DNA of 64,000 nt from Gilliamella sp. wkB7 (GTDB taxonomy: Bacteria; Pseudomonadota; Gammaproteobacteria; Enterobacterales; Orbaceae): assembly GCF_001693435.1 (NCBI RefSeq), contig NZ_CM004509.1, positions 2,790,001-2,854,000 of the forward strand, in the 5' to 3' direction. Numbering within the stretch: position 1 is the first letter of the stretch; the number at the start of each line of letters is the position of its first letter. Positions 20,069-29,128 of this stretch are shown here, piece after piece. The position numbers and the translations under genes are program-made. The notes beneath the pieces were generated by a model. The model worked only from the letters and a program-made list of their open reading frames with translations, made no database searches and was not told where the DNA came from.

Positions 20069-20615
20069 CTTATTTTATGTTTTTTAGAAAACTTATCCTA
20101 TTTATAAATATTCTCTAATAGATTATTGAGTGATCAATATATCTTAATCTCATCCTTGAAACTGATTATATAAATTTCTATTTTCTAATTCATTGGAATT
20201 TTTCAGACAGCTGCATACCCCAAATACCATACAGTATAACCCCAATAATTATCTCATTGTTTCAAGGTGTTTTAGCATTTTTACAGAAAAAAGAATAAGG
20301 TATTTGATAAATGTTTTATATAAAAATAATTTACCAAGCTTAAATCTTGTCATTTATGTAGTTCAATAAAAATATCCTAGGGAATTTTGTGTTGTGTATT
20401 ATCTCAATATCATTTAACTAATCGTAACGTATGATAATTATTATTAACTATTACTTTAATTCATTATAGTTAATATTGTTTATTGACGTTTTTAAATGCT
20501 AATGGTGGTTAAAATTTGATTTGATGTTTGATTTTTCAATTTATGCTACTATTAGTTAAACATTTGTTTTATTGATTGACTATTGTTAATTATAAAAACT
20601 CAATAGGAGTGAGTT
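20069..20615. other. Intergenic region upstream of the SorC-type regulator
   Basis: No coding frame seen. AT-rich. It contains a perfect 9-base inverted repeat (20443-20474, separate entry). The regulator's GGAG ribosome binding site is at the right end. Confidence 0.5.
20443..20474. promoter_or_regulatory. Inverted repeat, candidate operator for the SorC-type regulator
   Basis: ATTAACTAT (20443-20451) and ATAGTTAAT (20466-20474) are exact reverse complements 14 bases apart, about 140 bases upstream of the regulator. SorC-family regulators often bind such sites near their own gene; the link is inference. Confidence 0.35.
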
Positions 20616-21563
20616 ATGAGATGGGAAGAAAAGCGAGATTTAGTTAAAATTGCAACTTGGTATTACCAATATGGTTGGACTCAGGCTCAAATAGCTCAGA
20701 AGATAGGTATTTCACGATCAATAATTTCTAAAAAATTACAAGATGCTAAAGAGTTAGGTATTGTTGAAATTTTTATCAAAGATGAAACTGCATATACAGT
20801 TGAATTAGAGCAGAAACTTGAAACTAAATTCAAACTAGAAGAAGCGATTGTTGTTGCTACACATAATCTATCTTATGAAGAATCCACAAATTGGTTAGCT
20901 AAAAAAGCTGCTTATGCATTGAATAAACGAATTTTAAAAGTTAATAAATTAGGTATTTCGTGGGGAAAAACAATTAGGAAATTTGTTAATGAATTTCCGT
21001 ATATTACTAATAAAGAATTAGTTATTGTACCTTTGATAGGTGGTATGGGTGCTGAGGAAGTTGACCTACATTCGAATCAAATTTGTTATGATCTTAAAAA
21101 AAAGATGCAATGTACATGTAAATACCTATATGCACCAGCATTAGTGGAAGATCAAACAATGAAAAATGATCTATGTAAAAATAAATATATAAATGAAGTA
21201 CTCAATGAAGGTAAAACGGTTGATATGGCGATCGTAGGTATCTCTAATCCTTATCAAAATAGTACTATGGAAGAAATTGGTTATATTAATAAAAAAGATC
21301 TTGAAGAGTTTCGTTATTATGATGTAGTTGGCGATTGTAATTCACGTTTTTATACTTCTGACGGAAAAGAAGCAAATAGTCCAATAAATCAAAAGATTAT
21401 AGGTTTAAGTTTAGATGATTTACGTGAAATTCCAACAGTAGTTGCCATTGTATCAGGTGAAAATAAGGAAAAAGCGGTTATTGCAGCTTTAAATTCTAAG
21501 ATTATTGATATTATCGTAATGACAGACAAAATGGCTGAGTATGTCTTAAATACTAGTCACTAA
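20616..21563 (+). CDS. SorC-family sugar-responsive transcriptional regulator
   Basis: 315 residues. The N-terminal helix-turn-helix (ATWYYQYGWTQAQIAQKIGISRSIISK, about residues 13-40) is the SorC/DeoR-like form. The remainder is the NagB-like sugar-phosphate-binding domain (LGISWGKTI, VIVPLIGGMG, VDMAIVGISNP and the C-terminal VVAIVSGENKEKAVIAAL). It reads toward the PTS operon 212 bases downstream and most likely controls it in response to a sugar phosphate. E. coli uses GutR/SrlR (DeoR family) plus GutM for the same job, so the pairing of a SorC regulator with gutM is a difference. Confidence 0.88.
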   Translation: MRWEEKRDLVKIATWYYQYGWTQAQIAQKIGISRSIISKKLQDAKELGIVEIFIKDETAYTVELEQKLETKFKLEEAIVVATHNLSYEESTNWLAKKAAYALNKRILKVNKLGISWGKTIRKFVNEFPYITNKELVIVPLIGGMGAEEVDLHSNQICYDLKKKMQCTCKYLYAPALVEDQTMKNDLCKNKYINEVLNEGKTVDMAIVGISNPYQNSTMEEIGYINKKDLEEFRYYDVVGDCNSRFYTSDGKEANSPINQKIIGLSLDDLREIPTVVAIVSGENKEKAVIAALNSKIIDIIVMTDKMAEYVLNTSH

Positions 21564-21586
21564 TGATTCTTTAATTTTTATAGTTA

Positions 21587-21622
21587 AAAAGCCTCTTTAT
21601 TTGTATAAAGAGGCTTTTTTTT
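21587..21622 (+). terminator. Intrinsic terminator after the SorC-type regulator
   Basis: Long stem AAAAGCCTCTTTAT / ATAAAGAGGCTTTT with loop TTGT and a T-run. It isolates the regulator from the PTS operon. Confidence 0.9.
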
Positions 21623-21657
21623 GTCCAAAATTTAAATTAGTGACAAATGACAATTAC

Positions 21658-21673
21658 TGTGACAAAAGTCACA
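21658..21673 (+). promoter_or_regulatory. CRP-cAMP binding site of the glucitol-type PTS operon
   Basis: TGTGA-N6-TCACA is an exact match to the CRP half-site consensus. Its centre is about 60 bases upstream of the start expected from the -10 candidate below, which is the class I spacing. It implies catabolite control of the operon. Confidence 0.8.
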
Positions 21674-21690
21674 TAATATTGATCTGTCAA

Positions 21691-21718
21691 TTGTGGTTAT
21701 GATTTATTATGTTATCTT
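21691..21718 (+). promoter_or_regulatory. Candidate promoter of the PTS operon
   Basis: -35-like TTGTGG (21691-21696) and -10-like TATCTT (21713-21718), 16 bases apart, between the CRP site and the oxidoreductase gene. Both elements are weak, as expected for an activated promoter. Confidence 0.4.
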
Positions 21719-21775
21719 TATGATAAATAGTTAATAAACCTATTTAATATTAAATTTAACAAGGAGAATACAAAA

Positions 21776-23023
21776 ATGACCATCTATAGACAATTGTTAC
21801 AAAGAGAAGAAAATGACAATCCAATTCGAGTTGGGGTTATTGGTGCGGGGCAAATGGGAACAGGAATGATAGCGCAGATAGCAACCATTCCGGGAATGTG
21901 TGTAACTGGAATTAGTGATATTAATTTAGAAGCTGCGAAACAAGCAGCAAAAGATTATAAAGCAAGCGCCAGTAAGGAAAATAATATTCTTGTTTCTAAA
22001 AATTTTAAAGAAGTAATTCAATCAAAAGAGGTTGAAATAATTGTTGATGCTACAGGAGTACCTGAAGTAGGTGCGAAAATTGCTTTAGAAACATTATTAG
22101 CCAAAAAGCATTTAGTTCTTCTTAATGTGGAGATAGATATCACAATAGGCCCTTTGATGCATAAACTGTTTAGTGCCGCTGATCTTATTTATACCGGTTC
22201 TGATGGAGATGAACCAGCAGCAACACTTGAGATGTATGAATTTGCAAAATCAATGGGAATGGAAGTTCTTGTTGTAGGTAAAGGTAAAAATAACAAATTA
22301 AAAATAGAAGCAAACCCTGATACAGCACAAGCTGAGGCTGATTCAAAACATATGTCATCACACATGTTAGCAGCATTCCAAGATGGAACGAAGACTATGG
22401 CAGAAATGAATTTACTTTCTAATGCAATGGGTTTTATTCCTGATGTAGTTGGCATGCATGGCGTCAAAGGTGATTTAGATTCAGTCCTCAAAGATTTAAA
22501 CCTTAAAGAAAATGGAGGCGTTCTTAATAAATTTGGTGTCGTTGAATATGTTGATGGTTTAGCCCCTGGTATTTTTGCTATCGTTAAAGGTCAAAATCCT
22601 AATGTTAGTAATGAATTAAATTATTTAATGAAAAAAGGTGAAAGAGATCATCACATTTTATATCGTCCTTTCCATTTAGCTAGCCTTGAAACACCAATGA
22701 CTATTGCGAAAGCTATTTTAAATCACGATACCGCTATTGTCCCTTGTGGTGCTCCAGTATCTGAAACAGTTGCTGTCGCAAAAAAGGATATCAAAATTGG
22801 AGAACGACTTGATGGAATCGGTGGTTTTTGTGTTCGTGGTGTAATTGAGACTCATGCGGATATGAAGAAAAACAAAAATATTCCAATTGGCCTTATCAGC
22901 GGTAATGTTGTTGCCAAACGAGATATACCAAATGGTAAGTTTTTAACTGAAGAAGATGTTGTTTTAGATGAAACAACAACAGTTTGGAAATTACGTAAAC
23001 TTCAAGATGAAGTCTTTAGTTAA
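21776..23023 (+). CDS. NAD(P)-dependent oxidoreductase with C-terminal SAF domain (COG4091-like)
   Basis: 415 residues. The N-terminal Rossmann fold has VGVIGAGQMGTGMIAQIA (residues 18-35), followed by a homoserine-dehydrogenase-like middle and a C-terminal SAF domain (GLISGNVVAKRDIPNGKFLTEEDVV). The family is known only as a predicted homoserine dehydrogenase with a SAF domain. As first gene of a glucitol-type PTS operon that lacks the usual SrlD (sorbitol-6-phosphate dehydrogenase), it is the best candidate for oxidising the imported polyol phosphate; this is inference. AAGGAG precedes the ATG. Confidence 0.8.
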   Translation: MTIYRQLLQREENDNPIRVGVIGAGQMGTGMIAQIATIPGMCVTGISDINLEAAKQAAKDYKASASKENNILVSKNFKEVIQSKEVEIIVDATGVPEVGAKIALETLLAKKHLVLLNVEIDITIGPLMHKLFSAADLIYTGSDGDEPAATLEMYEFAKSMGMEVLVVGKGKNNKLKIEANPDTAQAEADSKHMSSHMLAAFQDGTKTMAEMNLLSNAMGFIPDVVGMHGVKGDLDSVLKDLNLKENGGVLNKFGVVEYVDGLAPGIFAIVKGQNPNVSNELNYLMKKGERDHHILYRPFHLASLETPMTIAKAILNHDTAIVPCGAPVSETVAVAKKDIKIGERLDGIGGFCVRGVIETHADMKKNKNIPIGLISGNVVAKRDIPNGKFLTEEDVVLDETTTVWKLRKLQDEVFS

Positions 23024-23102
23024 AAATATAAGAACTGCTGACTAATAAGATTCAGCAGTTTCTTGCGTTATAAGTTAAGTTGTTTTTATGGGGTTTGTAA
23101 AC

Positions 23103-23489
23103 ATGAATATTGTAATCATCGCCAGTGTTGTTTTTGTTTTACAGTCAATATTGAGTTTAATGCAAATTAGGTATTATCAAAGATATATGTACAACATCAC
23201 TCAACAATATTCAAATTCTAAAAATTATCATCTTTATTCATCTATTGAACGTAAAAGGTTAGGTTCAAGTGCGATTGTGGTTATGGTGATAGATGAAAAC
23301 AAAATGGTTAAAGAATGCCAACTTTTGAAAGGAACATCAATCTTTGCCAAATTTAAACCGTTACCAAGATTCTATGGATGCCAATTGTCACAAATTTTAA
23401 CCAATTTAAGAGCAGAAAGTGAAACCAGAAAACTTTCTGTTGAAGAAAAAGCAATTATAAAAATGGGAACAAACCAACTTCCTGTTTAA
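23103..23489 (+). CDS. gutM: GutM-like glucitol operon activator
   Basis: Small protein with an N-terminal hydrophobic segment (IVIIASVVFVLQSILSLMQ) and the GutM block of AIVVMVIDENKMVKECQLLKG plus a C-terminal IFAKFKPLP region, matching E. coli GutM in layout. In E. coli GutM activates the glucitol operon; its location at the membrane is suggested by the N-terminus. Two ATGs are possible: 23088, and 23103 with GGGG at a good spacing. I used the latter, which gives 128 residues. Confidence 0.85.
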   Translation: MNIVIIASVVFVLQSILSLMQIRYYQRYMYNITQQYSNSKNYHLYSSIERKRLGSSAIVVMVIDENKMVKECQLLKGTSIFAKFKPLPRFYGCQLSQILTNLRAESETRKLSVEEKAIIKMGTNQLPV

Positions 23490-23534
23490 TTTAACTTATT
23501 AAAATCTTAGAAGACAACAACAAAGGAGATAATA

Positions 23535-24056
23535 ATGGAATATATTGAATGGTTTGGAACCCATTTTATTGGGTTATTTCAAGCTGGTGGGAAAGTTTTT
23601 GTTGGTTTTATGACAGATATTATCCCGCTTTTGATTGTGTTATTAACATTCACCTATTCTTTAATTGCTTTTATTGGTGAACAACGAGTCACTAAGGCAA
23701 TTCAATTTTCGGCAAAAAATATGTTATTACGCTACAGTTTAATGCCAATTCTGTCTGTTTTAATGTTGACTAATCCAATGGCTTATACTTTTGGTCGCTT
23801 TGTTAAAGAAGAACAAAAACCAGCTTTTTATGATTCGGTTGTTTCTTTCTTGCACCCTGTAACCGGTATGTTTCCTTATGCCAATGCTGGTGAGTTATTT
23901 GTATATCTGGGGATTGCAAATGGTGTTATGAATGCAGGTTATAGCATTTCGAGTCTTTCTGTTCGGTACTTTTTAGCGGGTATTATCATTATTTTAATGC
24001 GTGGTGTTATTACCGAAATTATTACTAAATTTTTGATGCGTAAAAAAAATCTGTAG
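23535..24056 (+). CDS. srlA: PTS glucitol/sorbitol-type transporter subunit IIC
   Basis: 173 residues with about four membrane segments; the block LRYSLMPILSVLMLTNPMAYTFGRF and the VTGMFPYANAGELFVYLG region are those of the glucitol-family EIIC (SrlA, about 187 residues in E. coli). It forms the membrane channel with the IIC-type half of SrlE. AAAGGAG precedes the ATG. It is followed 12 bases later by srlE. Confidence 0.92.
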   Translation: MEYIEWFGTHFIGLFQAGGKVFVGFMTDIIPLLIVLLTFTYSLIAFIGEQRVTKAIQFSAKNMLLRYSLMPILSVLMLTNPMAYTFGRFVKEEQKPAFYDSVVSFLHPVTGMFPYANAGELFVYLGIANGVMNAGYSISSLSVRYFLAGIIIILMRGVITEIITKFLMRKKNL

Positions 24057-24068
24057 GAGAGTGATGCT

Positions 24069-25097
24069 ATGTATAAAACAATTATGATAGATAAAGGACA
24101 AGGTGGCTGGGGAACAGGTTTTTCTTTAACGCCAACGACTGAAAAACATATAATACTTTCTGTAACAGGCGGTGGTATTCATCCAGTTGCCCAAAGAATT
24201 GCTGAACTTTCGGGTGGGGAAGCGGTAGACGGTTTCAAAAATGCAATTCCAGAAAATGAAATTTTGTGCGCAATTATTGATTGTGGTGGAACCGCTCGAA
24301 TTGGTGTTTATCCAATGAAAAAAATTCCTACAATTGATGTTATTCCATCAGCACCAACTGGTCCTTTAGCAAAACATATTACTGAAGATGTCTTTGTTTC
24401 AGGGGTTAAGCCTCAAAACATAAAACTATTAGAAGGTCATAATGAACAACCAACAGCATCTGCGCAGAATCAACAACAGCAAACACAAACGGCTGAAGAT
24501 CCAGTTTTGGATCGCGAAAAATTTAAAGAAAAATATGCACAAATAAAAGAAGAACATCGACAAAATCAAAAAGAAAGCTTATTGATTAAATTATCCCGAA
24601 GTATTGGTAAAGCCATGGGAATTTTTTATCAAGCAGGTCGTGATTCGACTGATATGTTAATTAAAAACATTATACCTTTTATGGCATTTATTAGTATGTT
24701 AATAGGTATTATCAATTACACAGGTATTGGCCATATAATCGCTACAACATTATCACCTTTAGCTGGCTCAATATGGGGTATGATGGTAATTGCATTTATT
24801 TGTAGCTTACCATTTTTATCACCAATTCTTGGTCCGGGCGCTGTTATTGCTCAAGTTATTGGTGTCTTGATAGGTTCACAGATTGCAATTGGTGCAATTC
24901 CTGTTGCTTATGCCTTACCTGCGTTGTTTGCTATTAATGCTCAAGCTGGATGTGACTTTATTCCAGTTGGACTATCTTTAGGGGAAGCAAAACCTCAAAC
25001 TGTTCAAATTGGGGTACCCGCTGTATTGTATAGTCGAATGATCACTGGAATATTGGCTGTTATTGTTGCTTGGATTATGAGTATTGGAATGTACTAA
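24069..25097 (+). CDS. srlE: PTS glucitol/sorbitol-type transporter subunit IIBC
   Basis: 342 residues. The N-terminal IIB domain begins with [10 protein letters not shown] and carries the phosphorylated cysteine in [14 protein letters not shown] (about residue 76). A Gln-rich flexible linker (about 125-165) leads to the membrane domain with [36 protein letters not shown] and [19 protein letters not shown]. It is longer than E. coli SrlE (319) mainly through the linker. Substrate could be sorbitol or a related polyol; sequence alone does not decide. Confidence 0.93.
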   Translation: MYKTIMIDKGQGGWGTGFSLTPTTEKHIILSVTGGGIHPVAQRIAELSGGEAVDGFKNAIPENEILCAIIDCGGTARIGVYPMKKIPTIDVIPSAPTGPLAKHITEDVFVSGVKPQNIKLLEGHNEQPTASAQNQQQQTQTAEDPVLDREKFKEKYAQIKEEHRQNQKESLLIKLSRSIGKAMGIFYQAGRDSTDMLIKNIIPFMAFISMLIGIINYTGIGHIIATTLSPLAGSIWGMMVIAFICSLPFLSPILGPGAVIAQVIGVLIGSQIAIGAIPVAYALPALFAINAQAGCDFIPVGLSLGEAKPQTVQIGVPAVLYSRMITGILAVIVAWIMSIGMY

Positions 25098-25115
25098 GTT
25101 ATAAAAGAGGTAAGT

Positions 25116-25475
25116 ATGTCAAGAAGTGTTATTACTGATATTGGTGCTATTGTTCCGGAATTTGAAGAAGAAAAAGTTATCATTTTATTTGGTCCAATGG
25201 CAACACCTGATTTAAGGGAAATTTGTGTAATACATGAGTTTCATAAAAAGCCTAATCAAACATTGATTGAAGGTAAAGAATTTATGTTAGGTGAACATAA
25301 GTATATTATTAAACAAGTTGGTAGCGAGGCAAATAAAAACTTTGAAGAATTGGGGCATATTTCTATTTATTTTAAACAAAATGATAGTGACATTCTGCCA
25401 GGAGCAATTGCAGTTGAACCAGATGTTTTTCCAAAATTGAATATTGGAGATAATATTTGTTTTGATTTAGGTTGA
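25116..25475 (+). CDS. srlB: PTS glucitol/sorbitol-type transporter subunit IIA
   Basis: 119 residues; SrlB family (E. coli 123). The phosphorylatable His lies in CVIHEFHKKP (about residue 44-48), and LGEHKYIIKQVGSEANKNFEELGH is the family's second block. Last gene of the operon, followed by a hairpin terminator. Confidence 0.92.
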   Translation: MSRSVITDIGAIVPEFEEEKVIILFGPMATPDLREICVIHEFHKKPNQTLIEGKEFMLGEHKYIIKQVGSEANKNFEELGHISIYFKQNDSDILPGAIAVEPDVFPKLNIGDNICFDLG

Positions 25476-25528
25476 TTGGTTATTTATTGTTTTTTTGTGA
25501 TTTTGTTATTTTCAATTAAATTTAAAAA

Positions 25529-25566
25529 CCATCACTAGTAATTTAGTGATGGTATGATGTTTTTAG
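25529..25566. terminator. Terminator between srlB and the convergent transferase gene
   Basis: Stem CCATCACTA / TAGTGATGG with loop GTAATT. T-rich sequence follows on both strands (TATGATGTTTTT on plus, TTTTTAAATTT on minus), so it can serve both convergent genes. Confidence 0.75.
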
Positions 25567-25583
25567 TCAAAAAATTAAATCTT

Positions 25584-27146
25584 TTAATATGGATTAGGAT
25601 CTTTTTTCAAATCATTAAATGGAAATAGCTTATTCTTCCAATCTTTAATTTGAATATTTTTTTGTTCAGGTATATCCATCAAATGATATTGCATGTAATC
25701 ATGTTGGATGTTCAATTTAATCCCCATCCAATGACTTAATAAATAAACGAATTGATATCCTGAAATTTGTTTATTGATTTTAATATGATTATTTTCTGAT
25801 GAATCAAAAAATATTAATGGCACTTGGTAACTATTTTGGTTTTCCCAATTATGTCTTAAATCTTGGTATTGTTCAGTATGAGAAAGCCCATGATCTGCAA
25901 AGTAAACCACAGAATAATCTTCATTATGTCGTTTTAATATCTCTATTGTTGATTTTATAAAATCATCTGTTTCTTTAATACTACTGACATAACATGATAT
26001 ATTTTTATTGTTGAGATCAAATTGCACATCAAACTGTAGTCTTTTACAAAAATGAGGATGTGAACCAATTAAATGCATAACAATAAGCTTTGGTTTATCG
26101 TGCTTTTCTGTTAATAAGTTATCTAGTTCAGGTAAAAGTAAGGTATCATATTTACCTCGAGATGATTTACCGTTATATTCCCCTTTTTTGGTGTAGAAAA
26201 TATTTTTGCTATAAGCGGTAATTCTTGGCACAGTTATTTCCATTCTACCTAATCGGCCTTGGTTTGAAAGCCAGTAGGTATCAAATCCAGCATCATTAGC
26301 AATAGTAATAATATTATTGTTTATTTGTGCATTAACTTCTTTATTATCTGAATAACTAGATTGACTAATTAAATGAGGAATTGATGATTGAGTATTTGAT
26401 GCAGGAGCAATTAATCCATCCCAAATTAATGAGGCATGGTCATTTGTAAAAGGAGTATTATTATATTTGAATCCATAAGCGCTCATGTAATCTTTACGAA
26501 CACTTTCACCAATGATAATAACATAAGTTTTATATTTAGGATTTACAGAAACAATGGGTATTGTATTAGTTTTTTCAATTTGTCTAAGTTGCTCTTGCTT
26601 TTCTGTTGTGTATAACTTATAGCTTGAGTATAAATCGATACAAAATTCAAAAGGTGGATATTTAAAATTATGAATTAAAATTGTTGTAATCGAGGTAGTA
26701 TGACTTTTAAAAAATATTTTGACAGGTTTATAACAGCATAGCAATAAAAACAAAATAATAAAATATTTGTTATTAATCGTTGGAAATTTAACTTTATAAA
26801 ATATATAAATGAATAAAATTACGAGTGCAATTGGAATAAAATAAAGATAAATAGGTAATTGATTAAAGAATTCTAATACTTCATCAAAATCGGTTTCTGA
26901 TACCGCACTGATAACTGCAACATTTGGACTTCCATAATAAAATCCTACTGGGAAATAAAGTGATGCAATGACAAATATCGACCCAAAAAAGAAACGAAAT
27001 AACGTGAATCTAGCTAAAAAAATTAGAGATAAATAAGTGAGTAGTATCCTATCAAATCTTTGTGTATAACCTAATAAGTAAACCAATACTATTGAGAGAC
27101 AAATGCAAATAACATATGCAAATAATTTGCTTTTTATAAATATCAC
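25584..27146 (-). CDS. Phosphoethanolamine transferase (EptA/CptA/OpgE-like)
   Basis: 520 residues. About five N-terminal membrane segments (residues 5-145) precede a periplasmic alkaline-phosphatase-superfamily domain. Motifs are IIGESVRKDYMSAYGF (metal ligand Glu), the nucleophile region ASNTQSSIP with the catalytic Thr, MHLIGSHPHF, and YFADHGLSHTE with Asp-His ligands. The family moves phosphoethanolamine from phosphatidylethanolamine to lipid A, core heptose or periplasmic glucans; which acceptor applies here cannot be told. No neighbours indicate it. Lipid A modification by this class affects cationic peptide sensitivity. Confidence 0.87.
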   Translation of the reverse strand: MIFIKSKLFAYVICICLSIVLVYLLGYTQRFDRILLTYLSLIFLARFTLFRFFFGSIFVIASLYFPVGFYYGSPNVAVISAVSETDFDEVLEFFNQLPIYLYFIPIALVILFIYIFYKVKFPTINNKYFIILFLLLCCYKPVKIFFKSHTTSITTILIHNFKYPPFEFCIDLYSSYKLYTTEKQEQLRQIEKTNTIPIVSVNPKYKTYVIIIGESVRKDYMSAYGFKYNNTPFTNDHASLIWDGLIAPASNTQSSIPHLISQSSYSDNKEVNAQINNNIITIANDAGFDTYWLSNQGRLGRMEITVPRITAYSKNIFYTKKGEYNGKSSRGKYDTLLLPELDNLLTEKHDKPKLIVMHLIGSHPHFCKRLQFDVQFDLNNKNISCYVSSIKETDDFIKSTIEILKRHNEDYSVVYFADHGLSHTEQYQDLRHNWENQNSYQVPLIFFDSSENNHIKINKQISGYQFVYLLSHWMGIKLNIQHDYMQYHLMDIPEQKNIQIKDWKNKLFPFNDLKKDPNPY

Positions 27147-27733
27147 AAAATAAATCCATTTTAAAACAATCAGTTGATAAGCTGCAAAATTATATTAATA
27201 ATTTAATTTTAATCAACATATATTTATATTAAATGAACATAAATAATCATAATATATTTGGGCAATGATTATTCATAAAAAAATTAATTTTTGGATTATT
27301 TTTTATTCTATACATTAGAATTATTGGTCCAAGCGCTGAAAAGCATTAATTCATGGATGTTGGTTAAACTGCCAACAAAACCGTATAAATATTAAAAAAA
27401 TAATAAGATATATATAAGACTGATGTGCGTTTATAATTTATAGTACCAATTAAAATGATTAAAACATTTTTAGATATGAGTTCTTAAACATGTGCAAAGA
27501 ATGCTCCATATAGAGCAACTTTCGGACGAACTTATATGCTAATTAAAAGAACAACAGCTATAGATGAAAGAAAAGCAATAAAATTTAGTTTTATGAGGTT
27601 TATTATATAGGCTAATATAGCTAATATTCCCACTTTTGATTGAACACTAGGGTGTCCATAACGTTCAAAGGATTAATATATTTTTGTATAGTTCAAACAA
27701 AATTATATTAATCCTTTTCATGTTATATATATA
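27147..27733. other. Intergenic region, no gene seen
   Basis: No frame of useful length on either strand. Base composition is mixed and short coding-like stretches are broken by stops, so decayed coding DNA is possible. A perfect 14-base inverted repeat lies near its right end (separate entry). Confidence 0.5.
27667..27717. repeat. Perfect 14-base inverted repeat downstream of mdtK
   Basis: AAAGGATTAATATA (27667-27680) and TATATTAATCCTTT (27704-27717) are exact reverse complements around a 23-base loop. No clear T-run follows on the minus strand, so it may be a poor terminator, a protein site or a remnant of an inverted-repeat element. Confidence 0.55.
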
Positions 27734-29122
27734 TTATCTTGAAGATTTATTTAAAATTACTTCTTGTGGTTGTTTTTGAATGTAGATCATTCTAGCAATA
27801 AGTAAAAATGCAGCAACCGCCAGTCCTAATATAATCCCTATCCAAAAACCTGCAGCACCTATTGGTTGCATAATTAGATCGGTTAATCCTAAAATGTATC
27901 CAACTGGAAGGCCAACGCCCCAATAAGAGATAAGCGTGATGTAAAAAATACTTTTCGTATCTTTGTAACCACGTAATACATTACTTGCTACAACTTGAAG
28001 ATAATCAGAAGCTTGATAAATAGCGAGCAAAATGATCAGTTGTAAGCAAATAATAATAACATCTACTTCTTCTGTGAATATATTAATAATTGGCTTTCTA
28101 AAAATAACCAGAACTAATGCCACTATTACGGCAATCATTAACGATATCGCCAGACTAATATAAGCAGTTTGTTTCGCTAATGATGGTTTTTTATTACCGA
28201 GTAAAAAACCTACACGGATACTTGATGCTACACCGAGCGATAATGGTATTGCAAAAGTTAAGCTGCTGATAGTAAAGATAATTTGATGTGCAGCAACAGT
28301 GACTTGACCAAGTGGAGCAATCAGTAAAGCTATCACAGCAAATAAGCTCATTTCGAAAAAGTAGGCTAGTGCCAGAGGCATACCGAGCACAACGATATTT
28401 TTGATTACACTAAAATCAACCCATTTGGTCAATTGTGTTTCACGAATATCACGTTGACTTGCGGTAGTTAAGGTATATAAGCGGATTAAGCCAAACATTA
28501 GCCAAAAAATGATGGCAGCAGTAATACCACAACCAACACCACCAAATGCAGGTAATCCTAACTTGCCATAAATTAAAACATAGTTAATTGGAATATTAGC
28601 AAGTAACGCAATGAATATGATTACCATAGCTGGTTTAGTATTGGATAATCCCTCACATTGATTGCGATAAACTAAAAACAGTAAGAATGCAGGTACTCCC
28701 CACATGATTGCTCGTAAAAATTTTACGGCCACATCCATCATTTCGGGATCAATAGGATGATCAACGGAACTTCTTAGACCGATTATTTGGTCTGAATGAT
28801 ATAAAATCAACATTATCAACACAGATAAAAATAGGGCGATCACTACACCTTGACGTGTGTGATTCGCAACTTGATCTCGTTTTGCTGCACCATTTAAGTT
28901 GGCAATGATGGGGGTTAAAACTGTTAACAGTCCTTGCCCAAACAAAACTGTTGGTAACCAAATTGATACTGCAATAGCAACACCAGATAATGCCGTTTTA
29001 CTGTAATGTCCCGCCATAATGGTGTCAACAAAAGTGATGGCTGTTTGTGATACTTGCGCAATAAGTACTGGTACTGCCAATTTCCCAAGATTTTTTATTT
29101 CATGTTTATAATGTTGTTTCAT
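27734..29122 (-). CDS. mdtK: MATE-family multidrug efflux pump
   Basis: 462 residues with twelve predicted membrane segments; matches E. coli MdtK (NorM) from LAVPVLIAQVSQTAITFVDT through NQCEGLSNTKPAMV to GYKDTKSIFYITLISYWGVGLP. Cation-coupled export of cationic drugs and dyes is known for the family. It starts 6 bases after the rimO stop, so the two are probably cotranscribed. Confidence 0.93.
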   Translation of the reverse strand: MKQHYKHEIKNLGKLAVPVLIAQVSQTAITFVDTIMAGHYSKTALSGVAIAVSIWLPTVLFGQGLLTVLTPIIANLNGAAKRDQVANHTRQGVVIALFLSVLIMLILYHSDQIIGLRSSVDHPIDPEMMDVAVKFLRAIMWGVPAFLLFLVYRNQCEGLSNTKPAMVIIFIALLANIPINYVLIYGKLGLPAFGGVGCGITAAIIFWLMFGLIRLYTLTTASQRDIRETQLTKWVDFSVIKNIVVLGMPLALAYFFEMSLFAVIALLIAPLGQVTVAAHQIIFTISSLTFAIPLSLGVASSIRVGFLLGNKKPSLAKQTAYISLAISLMIAVIVALVLVIFRKPIINIFTEEVDVIIICLQLIILLAIYQASDYLQVVASNVLRGYKDTKSIFYITLISYWGVGLPVGYILGLTDLIMQPIGAAGFWIGIILGLAVAAFLLIARMIYIQKQPQEVILNKSSR

Positions 29123-29128
29123 GATTTA

